A stretch of DNA of 9,495 nt from NCBI GenBank assembly GCA_017650255.1, contig JAGCFG010000011.1, positions 1-9,495 on the forward strand, read 5' to 3'. Source of the DNA: Alphaproteobacteria bacterium (GTDB taxonomy: Bacteria > Pseudomonadota > Alphaproteobacteria > RF32 > CAG-239). Both the position numbers and the translations under genes were made by a program. Positions 1 to 6,048 of this stretch are shown here, in pieces; position 1 is the stretch's first letter, and each line of letters starts with the position of its first letter. The notes beneath the pieces were generated by a model. The model made no database searches, had not been told where the DNA came from, and worked only from the letters and a program-made list of their open reading frames with translations.

Positions 1-507
1 GTCAGCTTTTTTCTTGCTGTCTATGTCCTCTATATCGTATGTTAAGTGTGCGCCTTCATATGCATCTTTCATTTTAAATACAAAATTGTCATCGTCGGGG
101 CCGTTTGCTTTTTTGTCTGCTCTACCGGCTTTTATTCTGTCAAAACGATATATTATCTCTCTTCTGAGGAGTTTTTCGCCCTCCAAACCCAAATCTATCA
201 TGGCATGATATAAGGCATCAATGACATCTTCTTCTTTTAATTGGGCCTTTTCAAGGTCGTTACGGCGAGCGACGCTGCTTTTTGTATTTTGCTTTAGGGA
301 TCCGGCATAAGGATCGTCTTCTTTTGAAGTTTCGCGTTGATAATGTTTCAACTGCTCAACCGTCAGTGTGCCAGGACCTCTTTGATATATTATGTCTTCA
401 ATTTCCTGAACATTCAAGGAGCCTTTTGATTGCGGCTCAGCTGCACCCATTCCTGTGTTAGAGGAGGGGGCTTGCGTTCTGTTTTCTGTTTCTGTTGCTT
501 CAGTCAT
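1..507 (-). CDS. Hypothetical acidic protein, 3' end outside window
   Basis: The frame is open from an ATG at 507 down to base 1, giving 169 codons with no stop, so the C-terminus lies beyond the window. The start is supported by AGGA about 8 nt upstream and by a good sigma-70-like promoter at 536-564. The product starts MTEATETENR and has a low-complexity Thr/Glu/Ser/Pro-rich N-terminus of about 30 residues. A charged, probably helical stretch follows (around LEKAQLKEEDVIDALYHAMI, residues 87-106), then an Asp/Lys-rich segment. There is no signal peptide or membrane span, so it is probably cytosolic. I do not recognise the family. It runs in the same direction as the next minus-strand gene, 66 nt upstream, but has its own promoter candidate. 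Confidence 0.75.
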   Translation of the reverse strand, partial: MTEATETENRTQAPSSNTGMGAAEPQSKGSLNVQEIEDIIYQRGPGTLTVEQLKHYQRETSKEDDPYAGSLKQNTKSSVARRNDLEKAQLKEEDVIDALYHAMIDLGLEGEKLLRREIIYRFDRIKAGRADKKANGPDDDNFVFKMKDAYEGAHLTYDIEDIDSKKKAD

Positions 508-535
508 GGCCTTATTCCTATGTTGTTATATACTT

Positions 536-564
536 ATCTTAACACTAAATAAATATTTTGTCTA
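536..564 (-). promoter_or_regulatory. Candidate sigma-70 promoter for the 1-507 gene
   Basis: On the minus strand, TAGACA (559-564) is a 5/6 match to the -35 consensus. TAAGAT (536-541) is a 4/6 match to the -10. They are separated by exactly 17 nt. The expected start near 528 would leave a leader of about 20 nt containing the AGGA ribosome site. Sequence match only. Confidence 0.5.
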
Positions 565-573
565 TAATTTTCT

Positions 574-1431
574 TTAAATTTTCAATTTTCTTAAAAATTC
601 ACCTATTTTACTGTTCATGACCATTCCGGACAAGGGGGAAGGTTTAATCAAACCGAAAAAGCGAGGTTTAATTTTGTCAACTTCGATTGGGGCAAAAATA
701 GCCGGATTGTTGCAAAGGGCTTCAAATGAGCCTTCCGGGTCTTTTTCGGCCACTTTGAAATAGTTATTTACAAGTCTTTCGGCATTGATTGGAAATTGCT
801 TTTTTTGAATTTTTTGAATATATTTTTGAGCAATTTCGGCACGCAAACGATGTTCATTTAGGATTTCTTCTTCAATTTTGCGGTGCTCAAACTCTAAAAA
901 GCGTTTTTCAAAAGCAATCTCGCAACCTTCAATTTCGAAAAGTATTTCTACATATGAAACGACTGCCATTTGTAAAATTTCGTCGGTACAGTCTTCGGCA
1001 AAATCCAAAAGTTCTTCGTCACTGGCATTAGGGGCAATTTTTCCGACTTCTTCCGGATAGGCTTCAAACAAAATATCCCATCCTTGCAGGACGTCCACAT
1101 TGATGATGCATCCCAGACTTTGTGTGTATTTCGGATATAAATTTTCTGGACTTATGTGAAAAGTTGGAGGAGTTAAGTTTTTATCGGTGGCAATTTGGGT
1201 TATTGTGTTTGTAAAGTCGCAATAGGCGTTATAAAGCTTTTGTTCCGATAATTCAAGCGAATCGACGACTTCTGCCTTGCTTGCATTTGGGGCAAGAGGT
1301 TTGGGTTCCGGTTCATCCAGCATAGTGCGATTTTTTTCTTTTTCGTCGTCGATATTAGCCAATTCTGCCTGAATGAAATTGTCAAGCAAATCACTGAATT
1401 CTTTGTCTGGGTTTTCGTTACTGTTGCTCAT
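574..1431 (-). CDS. Hypothetical cytosolic helical protein, 285 aa
   Basis: I place the start at the ATG at 1431 (MSNSNENPDK), not at the upstream in-frame ATG at 1515. The 1431 site has GAGG about 6 nt upstream, and the longer form would lie mostly inside the overlapping 1418-1720 gene. The product is acidic and mostly helical, without signal peptide or membrane span. Two segments share a PNAS(K/D) motif (residues about 49 and 160), each followed by an acidic helix. A charged stretch around 205-235, rich in Glu, Lys and Arg, could be a coiled coil. The C-terminal 40 residues are more basic and Gly/Pro-containing. I do not recognise a family. It overlaps its upstream neighbour by 14 nt, so translation is probably coupled and the two likely act in the same process. 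Confidence 0.75.
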   Translation of the reverse strand: MSNSNENPDKEFSDLLDNFIQAELANIDDEKEKNRTMLDEPEPKPLAPNASKAEVVDSLELSEQKLYNAYCDFTNTITQIATDKNLTPPTFHISPENLYPKYTQSLGCIINVDVLQGWDILFEAYPEEVGKIAPNASDEELLDFAEDCTDEILQMAVVSYVEILFEIEGCEIAFEKRFLEFEHRKIEEEILNEHRLRAEIAQKYIQKIQKKQFPINAERLVNNYFKVAEKDPEGSFEALCNNPAIFAPIEVDKIKPRFFGLIKPSPLSGMVMNSKIGEFLRKLKI

Positions 1432-1720
1432 TGTTGTCCTCGTATAAAAGAAGATTGGATTCGATTTGTTTGTTTTTTGGATTGTAAGTAATAATTCTGT
1501 CCGGTAACTCACCACCGCTTATGAGAATATGCAAGAGTTTATCGTTGGATTCTATTTGTTTTATGGTGGAACCTGCAGGTTGAGAAAGGTTGCTGACAGG
1601 CGGTTGGTGTGTTTTCATAAAAGCTTTTTTGGTCAGACATCCAAGCAATAGGATGCAAGCTCCTACCAAGAGAAATGTGAATATAAACACGATAATTTTT
1701 ATTATGCGTAACTGGTTCAT
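1418..1720 (-). CDS. Small single-span membrane protein (DUF6476-like?)
   Basis: This is a 100-residue protein. One hydrophobic segment (residues about 8-28, FIFTFLLVGACILLLGCL) follows a short basic N-terminus, giving an N-in anchor with the C-terminal 70 residues outside the cytoplasmic membrane. The soluble part has the pattern LSQPAGSTIKQIES, a beta-rich HILISGG segment, then DRIITYNPKNK. This resembles the small alphaproteobacterial proteins annotated DUF6476, which as I recall occur next to rluD; I am only moderately sure. AAGGA about 9 nt before the ATG supports the start. The 3' end overlaps the next gene by 14 nt. An alternative is a lineage-specific membrane protein; no enzymatic motif is visible. 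Confidence 0.72.
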   Translation of the reverse strand: MNQLRIIKIIVFIFTFLLVGACILLLGCLTKKAFMKTHQPPVSNLSQPAGSTIKQIESNDKLLHILISGGELPDRIITYNPKNKQIESNLLLYEDNNEQQ

Positions 1721-1787
1721 ATTTTATATCCTTGCATTTTCTTACACAAATGTTATTCTATCATAAAACAAATTTTATTTATAAAGT
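1721..1787. promoter_or_regulatory. Divergent AT-rich promoter region
   Basis: This 67-nt gap separates the minus-strand membrane-protein operon from plus-strand rluD and must carry initiation signals for both unless rluD is read from elsewhere. It is almost entirely A/T. The minus strand shows overlapping -10-like hexamers TATGAT and TAGAAT. The plus strand shows TATCAT at 1759-1764. Neither direction has a convincing -35 at 16-18 nt, so I do not name a single promoter. rluD itself has only a weak AAAG before its ATG. Confidence 0.35.
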
Positions 1788-2789
1788 ATGAACAAAACAG
1801 ATAACAATATATATTTTTCAAGAACTGCTACCGAAAAAGATGCGGGAATGCGGCTTGATAAGTTTTTGAGTCTGGAATTGCCTGATTTTTCAAGGTCTAT
1901 GCTGCAAAAATTGGTGCTGTCTGGTAATGTATCGTTGGATGAAAATGTTATCAGCGAAAATGATTTTAGGGTTAGGGTTGGTGACAGTTTTTGTGTTGTT
2001 GTGCCACAGCCGGAGGAGGCAGATCCGCAACCGGAGAATATTCCACTTGACATTGTGTATGAAGATAACGATTTGATAGTAGTCAATAAACCGGCAGGGA
2101 TGACAGTGCATCCGGCGAGTGGTGCGTGGAACGGAACATTGGTTAATGCACTTCTTTTTCACTGCAAGGACAATTTGTCGGGTATAGGCGGAGTTAAACG
2201 TCCGGGGATTGTGCATCGCATAGATAAGGATACAAGCGGTTTGTTGGTGGTGGCAAAAAATGATTTGGCTCACAAAAAACTTTCGGAACAATTTGTAAAA
2301 CACAGCATTGAGCGGACATATTATGCGGTTGTTTACGGACAACCCAATCCTTTGAACGGCACAATAGAAGGCAATATCGCACGCAGCAAGTTCGATCGCA
2401 AAAAAATGGCGTTAGTAAAAGAGGGGGGGAAAACCGCAATTACGCATTATCAGACACTTTGTTCATATAAAGGAATCGTCAGTTTGGTAAAATGTAATCT
2501 GGAGACGGGCAGAACTCATCAGATTAGAGTCCATTTATCCTCAATAGGCTGCAATCTGGTAGGTGATAAGGTTTATGAAAAATCCGGAAAAACCCAGATA
2601 AAAGGTTGTGATTTTGAAATCAAAAGTTTTATAAACAGTTTTCCGAGACAGGCTTTGCATGCAGCCTCGCTCGGTTTTGAACACCCGAGAGACGGGCGTT
2701 TTTTACAATTTGAAGTTAAAATTCCCGAGGACATGCAAGAGATTTTTGAGCGTTGTGATTTGAAAATTTTGCCTAGCTTAAAAAACTAA
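1788..2789 (+). CDS. rluD: RluD-type 23S rRNA pseudouridine synthase
   Basis: This 333-residue protein of the RluA/RluD family isomerises uridine to pseudouridine. RluD acts on 23S rRNA helix 69 (1911/1915/1917) late in 50S assembly, but sister enzymes with other targets share this architecture. An S4 RNA-binding domain lies at about 20-75 (MRLDKFLSLELPDFSRSMLQ and following). The catalytic domain has KPAGMTVHPASG at 101-112 and the signature HRIDKDTSG at 143-151, with catalytic Asp146. GRTHQIRVHLSSIG (241-254) and RQALHAASLGFEHP (287-300) follow. All key residues are intact and the length is normal. The ATG at 1788 is the first in the frame that retains the complete S4 domain. It lies 62 nt upstream of rpoH in the same direction, an arrangement I know from other alphaproteobacteria. 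Confidence 0.93.
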   Translation: MNKTDNNIYFSRTATEKDAGMRLDKFLSLELPDFSRSMLQKLVLSGNVSLDENVISENDFRVRVGDSFCVVVPQPEEADPQPENIPLDIVYEDNDLIVVNKPAGMTVHPASGAWNGTLVNALLFHCKDNLSGIGGVKRPGIVHRIDKDTSGLLVVAKNDLAHKKLSEQFVKHSIERTYYAVVYGQPNPLNGTIEGNIARSKFDRKKMALVKEGGKTAITHYQTLCSYKGIVSLVKCNLETGRTHQIRVHLSSIGCNLVGDKVYEKSGKTQIKGCDFEIKSFINSFPRQALHAASLGFEHPRDGRFLQFEVKIPEDMQEIFERCDLKILPSLKN

Positions 2790-2814
2790 AAAACATAAAA
2801 ATTTGCTTCTACTG

Positions 2815-2834
2815 ATGGCTAAAGTTTGAACCAT
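2815..2834. promoter_or_regulatory. Imperfect palindrome in the rpoH leader
   Basis: The 20-nt stretch from ATGG (2815-2818) to CCAT (2831-2834) pairs at 7 of 10 positions with its own reverse complement. It ends 3 nt before the AGGAG ribosome site of rpoH (2838-2842). It could be an operator half-site pair or a small leader hairpin. It is short enough to be chance. Confidence 0.2.
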
Positions 2835-2851
2835 AACAGGAGCTGATTATT

Positions 2852-3721
2852 ATGGATAATGAAGTATCTTTTGAGGCTGAAGAATTTTCCCCTGATGTTA
2901 ATTTGTCGCGATATTTGCAAAATATCAGGCGTTTTCCTATTTTGTCACCGGAGGAAGAATATAATCTGGCGACAGAATATGTGAAAACCAAAGATGCAAA
3001 GATTTCGTACAAGCTTATTACCTCGCATTTGCGTTTGGTGGTTAAAGTTGTTTCAAAATTCAGGGGGTATGGACTGCCGATGTCGGAGATGATATCGGAG
3101 GGGAATATAGGACTTTTGTATGCAGTAGATAAATTTGATCCGGAAAAGGGTTTTAGGTTTTCTACCTATGCATTGTGGTGGATAAAGGCTTCAGTGCAGA
3201 AATATGTTTTGAATTCTTGGTCGTTGGTAAAAATCGGTACTACTGCGGCGCAGAAAAAACTTTTCTTTAATCTGCGTAAAGTTAAAAATCGTTTGAATCT
3301 CAGTGATGATAGGGATTTGTCGCATGATGTTTTGAAAAATATTGCACAATCTTTGGATGTGAGTGTGCAAGAAGTTACGGACATGAATATGCGCTTGAAA
3401 TCTCATGATGGATCTCTGAATGTGGTGGTGGACAGCGATAGTGAAAGCGGAAAGGAGTTGCTTGATTTTATTGCTGACGGCAAACCCAACCAGGAGGAAG
3501 TTTTTGTACGCAGTGAAATTATGGCGCAACGAAGACGATTGTTCAGCAAGGCACTTTGCTGTTTGAATGAAAGAGAAAAGGATATTTTGTTCAAAAGACG
3601 GATGCTGGAAAAATCTATTACTTTGGATGACTTGAGTAAATATTATGCCATATCCAAGGAAAGGGTAAGGCAGATAGAACTGAACTCTATAAGAAAAATC
3701 AGAAATAATATTATGCAATAG
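2852..3721 (+). CDS. rpoH: Heat-shock sigma factor sigma-32 (RpoH)
   Basis: This 289-residue alternative sigma factor directs RNA polymerase to heat-shock promoters for chaperones and proteases. Regions in order: region 1.2/2.1 from VNLSRYLQNIRRFPILSPEE (16-35); region 2 core EGNIGLLYAVDKFDPEKG (83-100) followed by FSTYALWWIKASVQKYVL (103-120); and the RpoH box QKKLFFNLRK (134-143), the diagnostic segment separating RpoH from other group 2-3 sigmas. Region 4.2 carries the helix-turn-helix LSKYYAISKERVRQIELNS (261-279). Length and spacing are normal. AGGAG lies 9 nt before the ATG. No terminator separates it from the next gene, 16 nt downstream. In this family level and stability are set by DnaK and FtsH; no region here confirms a thermosensor. 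Confidence 0.96.
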   Translation: MDNEVSFEAEEFSPDVNLSRYLQNIRRFPILSPEEEYNLATEYVKTKDAKISYKLITSHLRLVVKVVSKFRGYGLPMSEMISEGNIGLLYAVDKFDPEKGFRFSTYALWWIKASVQKYVLNSWSLVKIGTTAAQKKLFFNLRKVKNRLNLSDDRDLSHDVLKNIAQSLDVSVQEVTDMNMRLKSHDGSLNVVVDSDSESGKELLDFIADGKPNQEEVFVRSEIMAQRRRLFSKALCCLNEREKDILFKRRMLEKSITLDDLSKYYAISKERVRQIELNSIRKIRNNIMQ

Positions 3722-3737
3722 AAAATGGAGGAGAACA

Positions 3738-4304
3738 GTGTCAAAAGAACCAAAATTGCAAATGATGCGCGGAGGAATTTCTAATGAACTTAGAGAACCG
3801 GAATATGCTGCAACTGCTTGTATGTATGATGATATTACGGGATTGGTCAGCTATTATTTGTTTGAAGACAGGCTGCAAACGGCGATTTATTATGAAAGCC
3901 ATAAGGATATCAGACTAAGACGGAATAAAATTGCGGTGTTGGCGATTAATGTTGATAATTTGAATTTTTTTGACAGTCCGGAAACAGTAATCAGAGAGCT
4001 TGCCGCAAGGATGAAAATTTATTTGCCGGCAAATTATACTGTGGCCAGAGGTATCAGATATACTTTTTGGGTGATGATGCCAAATTTGCAGTCGATAGAA
4101 GAAGTAGAAATGGAATTGGCTCGTTTTCGCACACTTTTTCGTACTCCACTAAAAAGCAATGAGCGAATTTTGACGAGTATCGGTGTCAGTCTTTATGAAG
4201 GCGAAGATGCAAAGGCAAAAGAGTTGGTCGAAAAGGCAATTATAGCCCTGCAAAGAGCACAATCACAAGGTGAAAATAATATGCTTTTTTATAGTCAAAA
4301 CTAG
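3738..4304 (+). CDS. Degenerate GGDEF-fold protein (catalytically dead)
   Basis: This 188-residue protein starts at GTG, with GGAGGAG directly upstream (3727-3733). A single GGDEF-like domain fills residues about 28-188. DDITGLVSYYLFEDRLQTAI (31-50) matches the family's D-LTG--NR-LF-DRL opening. AVLAINVDNLNF (66-77) matches the IDLD-F strand, with the first metal-binding Asp changed to Asn71. ILTSIGVSLYEGED (144-157) and LQRAQSQGEN (171-180) match the TASIGVS and A(K/Q)--G-N ends. The signature segment aligns without gaps as ARGIRYTFWVMMP (103-115) where active enzymes have AR-GGDEF-VLLP, so GGDEF reads IRYTF. About six residues around the usual GH--GD turn are missing. It probably cannot make c-di-GMP and may be a binding or scaffold domain. 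It follows rpoH by 16 nt, so is probably cotranscribed with it. Confidence 0.8.
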   Translation: MSKEPKLQMMRGGISNELREPEYAATACMYDDITGLVSYYLFEDRLQTAIYYESHKDIRLRRNKIAVLAINVDNLNFFDSPETVIRELAARMKIYLPANYTVARGIRYTFWVMMPNLQSIEEVEMELARFRTLFRTPLKSNERILTSIGVSLYEGEDAKAKELVEKAIIALQRAQSQGENNMLFYSQN

Positions 4305-5029
4305 CTGAATAAAGGCAAACCTTTTCGCAATATTTTTTGTGCTTTCGGGGTGTAAGTGCCATCTTTTTTGTGGATGATTACTGGAGGCAAAATGCGGCTC
4401 GGAGTATTTATACCTTTTTGGGCACAGACAATAACGCGTTTGGCGTTTTGGCCGATTTTGGAACACAGTGGAACAATGGTTATGTTGCCGCAGTGCCCAA
4501 AGAGCGAGGATAGAATTTCTTCTATTGCCTCGGCTCGGTTGATTATATAAATTTTTCCCTTGGGGCGCAGGCATTTAAGCGATAGTTGCAACCATTGGAA
4601 AAGTGTAATGCTATCAAGATTATGCGCAGTTGATTTGCTTTTGTTAGGGGAGGGCATATCGTTTGTGGCATAAGGCGGATTGGTTATAACATGATCATAT
4701 TGTCCAAAATATGAAGTGTCGAGTTTTTTGAAGTCGCAATTTATAAATTGGAGATTTATAAAATTGTTGGCTTTTGCGCTCATGGAGGAAAGTTCTGCCA
4801 GTTCGGGCTGAATTTCTATTCCGGTGATGGCGATGTTGGGAAAACGGTGTGCAAGGCACAGCGAAATTGCTCCAGTGCCGGAACCGATGTCGAGAATTTT
4901 TTCTTTGGATTTTACTTTTTCTATTGCAGATGACAAAATTACGGCATCACTTGAAGCGCGATAACCATTTGTAGGCTGAAGAATTTTTATTTGCTTGTCG
5001 AGCAGATAGTCGTTGGTATATGAGAGCAT
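4301..5029 (-). CDS. trmN6: TrmN6-type tRNA adenine-N6 methyltransferase
   Basis: This 242-residue Rossmann-fold methyltransferase uses S-adenosylmethionine. The N-terminus has LQPTNGYRASSDAVIL (17-32), typical of the COG4123 (YfiC/TrmN6) group. Motif I is LDIGSGTGAISL (46-57), and GIEIQPELAEL (70-80) holds the acidic ribose-binding residue. The NPPY motif at 117-120 marks an amino-group methyltransferase acting on adenine N6. The family's known reaction is N6-methylation of A37 in tRNA1-Val. The exact substrate here is inferred, and other NPPY enzymes remain possible. It starts 7 nt after the lipoprotein gene stops (AGGT near the ATG), so the two are cotranscribed. Its stop codon shares the CTAG at 4301-4304 with the convergent gene. 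Confidence 0.85.
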   Translation of the reverse strand: MLSYTNDYLLDKQIKILQPTNGYRASSDAVILSSAIEKVKSKEKILDIGSGTGAISLCLAHRFPNIAITGIEIQPELAELSSMSAKANNFINLQFINCDFKKLDTSYFGQYDHVITNPPYATNDMPSPNKSKSTAHNLDSITLFQWLQLSLKCLRPKGKIYIINRAEAIEEILSSLFGHCGNITIVPLCSKIGQNAKRVIVCAQKGINTPSRILPPVIIHKKDGTYTPKAQKILRKGLPLFS

Positions 5030-5036
5030 ATATGAC

Positions 5037-5321
5037 CTATTTGATTGTTTCTATATAGCTTCCGACAATGTTTAAACTTTGAGTTTCGGATATGTCGGAA
5101 TTGTGTAGATTAAGTTTGTTTTTGCAATAGCTTAAAATTTCTCTTGAAGTTTGCCATTTGTCTTTGGCCGAAAGCTTGTCTGCGGCTTTCAAGTCATAGG
5201 CGCGGCTCAGCATGCAAGAATTTAGTTGTCCTCTGTCAGTTTGAGGGGTTTTGTCCTCGGTGGTTGCGGCGCAAGATGCACATAAAAGTATTGAGGTTGC
5301 GATAAAAAGTTTTTTCAACAT
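5037..5321 (-). CDS. Small candidate lipoprotein, unknown function
   Basis: The product has 94 residues from the ATG at 5321, chosen because AGGAG lies about 9 nt upstream; the in-frame ATG at 5471 would sit inside the acyltransferase gene. The N-terminus MLKKLFIATSILLCASCAAT is a basic start, a hydrophobic stretch and a cysteine (Cys17), like a type II signal peptide. The residue at -3 is Cys rather than the preferred Leu, so the lipobox is imperfect and ordinary secretion is an alternative. The mature part is small and polar, with two further cysteines (36, 66) that could form a disulfide in the periplasm. I do not recognise the family. The ribosome site lies within a hairpin, annotated separately. 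It lies 61 nt after the acyltransferase and 7 nt before trmN6. Confidence 0.72.
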   Translation of the reverse strand: MLKKLFIATSILLCASCAATTEDKTPQTDRGQLNSCMLSRAYDLKAADKLSAKDKWQTSREILSYCKNKLNLHNSDISETQSLNIVGSYIETIK

Positions 5322-5327
5322 GGTAAG

Positions 5328-5357
5328 TTCTCCTTTTTTGGGAGAATTATAATAGCA
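5328..5357 (-). promoter_or_regulatory. SD-masking hairpin and overlapping -10 element
   Basis: On the minus strand TTCTCC (5341-5346) and GGAGAA (5328-5333) form a 6-bp stem with an A-rich 7-nt loop, placing the lipoprotein gene's GGAG inside the stem. Immediately upstream and overlapping are TGCTATTAT (5349-5357, an extended -10 form) and TATAAT (5346-5351). A transcript starting from these would begin near 5339-5342 and lack most of the 5' arm. Read-through RNA from the acyltransferase gene would contain the whole hairpin. Structure and promoter are inferred from sequence alone. Confidence 0.35.
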
Positions 5358-5382
5358 AAAGATTAAAGTTTGATAAACGATT

Positions 5383-6039
5383 TTATTCTTCGATGTAGTG
5401 GCTATAATCGGCCAAATCCCAGTTGATGCCGCTTTTGATGATTTTTGCGGGAACGCCGCCGATGAGGACATTAGGAATATCGAAACGTTTGTTTACCAAA
5501 GACATGGCGCCGACAACGGTGTTTTGTGCCAGATAAGTTCTTTTCAGCAAAACTGCGCGCGCTCCCACCCAAACGTGGTCTTCAAGAACGATGTCACCTG
5601 GTTCGTTAAGCGGTTGACCGGTATATTCGTTTATTAAAGTATGTCCGTCTCCACAGCGCAACAGGCAATCGGCGGAGATTATGCAGTCATTACCGATGAT
5701 GATTTTTGTGCCGGGTTTTTCTTTGGCAATAAATGTGGCGCTGTAGTTGATGTAGCAATTTCTGCCTATATCAATGGCGCAGCCGTCGGCTATGTAAAAA
5801 GAGACTTTGACCAAACGTGTTTTTTTAGAAGAGCGAATGATAAAAGAATTGTTGTCGCCGACAAGTGCCAATTTGCAGTCGATAAAGCTGATAGGCAGTT
5901 CAATTACTACGTTATTATTGTTGCCGTTTATGCTGATTTCCAATCCGTCAAGTCCTTCCGGCGGCAAAGAGTATTCTCTGCCGTTTTCGACGATGGTTAC
6001 ATTGTTGTTGGCGCCCCAAATTCTGAAAGATTCGTTCAT
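5383..6039 (-). CDS. Left-handed beta-helix (hexapeptide) acyltransferase
   Basis: This 218-residue protein has imperfect hexapeptide repeats through most of its length. Asn-rich turns (GANNNVTI, GNNNNVVI, GDNNSFII; residues 9-68) lead into IGRNCYINYSATFIA (91-105), IIIGNDCIISADCLL (113-127) and HVWVGARAVLL (155-165). It ends GGVPAKIIKSGINW (194-207), as in maltose/galactoside/serine O-acetyltransferase relatives. His133 in GDGHTL is the likely catalytic base, and the trimeric beta-helix binds acetyl- or acyl-CoA. The acceptor cannot be told from sequence; surface-sugar O-acetylation is common for such proteins. AGGA lies upstream of the ATG. It starts 9 nt after the mgtE stop, so is probably cotranscribed, although no functional link to magnesium transport is known to me. 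Confidence 0.85.
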   Translation of the reverse strand: MNESFRIWGANNNVTIVENGREYSLPPEGLDGLEISINGNNNNVVIELPISFIDCKLALVGDNNSFIIRSSKKTRLVKVSFYIADGCAIDIGRNCYINYSATFIAKEKPGTKIIIGNDCIISADCLLRCGDGHTLINEYTGQPLNEPGDIVLEDHVWVGARAVLLKRTYLAQNTVVGAMSLVNKRFDIPNVLIGGVPAKIIKSGINWDLADYSHYIEE

Positions 6040-6048
6040 AAGTTTTTC

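Noticed and set aside
1432..1515. Upstream in-frame ATG extending the 285-residue protein to 313
   Set aside because: The extension lies within the overlapping membrane-protein gene; the ATG at 1431 has a better-placed GAGG.
1890..2342. Minus-strand open frame of about 150 codons antisense to rluD
   Set aside because: It lies wholly inside a strongly supported pseudouridine synthase gene, has no ribosome site and an atypical composition; it is a shadow frame.
3191..3718. Minus-strand open frame of about 175 codons antisense to rpoH
   Set aside because: rpoH on the plus strand is unambiguous, and the antisense product has a His/Phe/Ile-rich composition typical of a mirrored frame.
5322..5471. 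Upstream in-frame ATG extending the small lipoprotein
   Set aside because: It would overlap the acyltransferase gene and destroy the signal peptide; AGGAG precedes the ATG at 5321.
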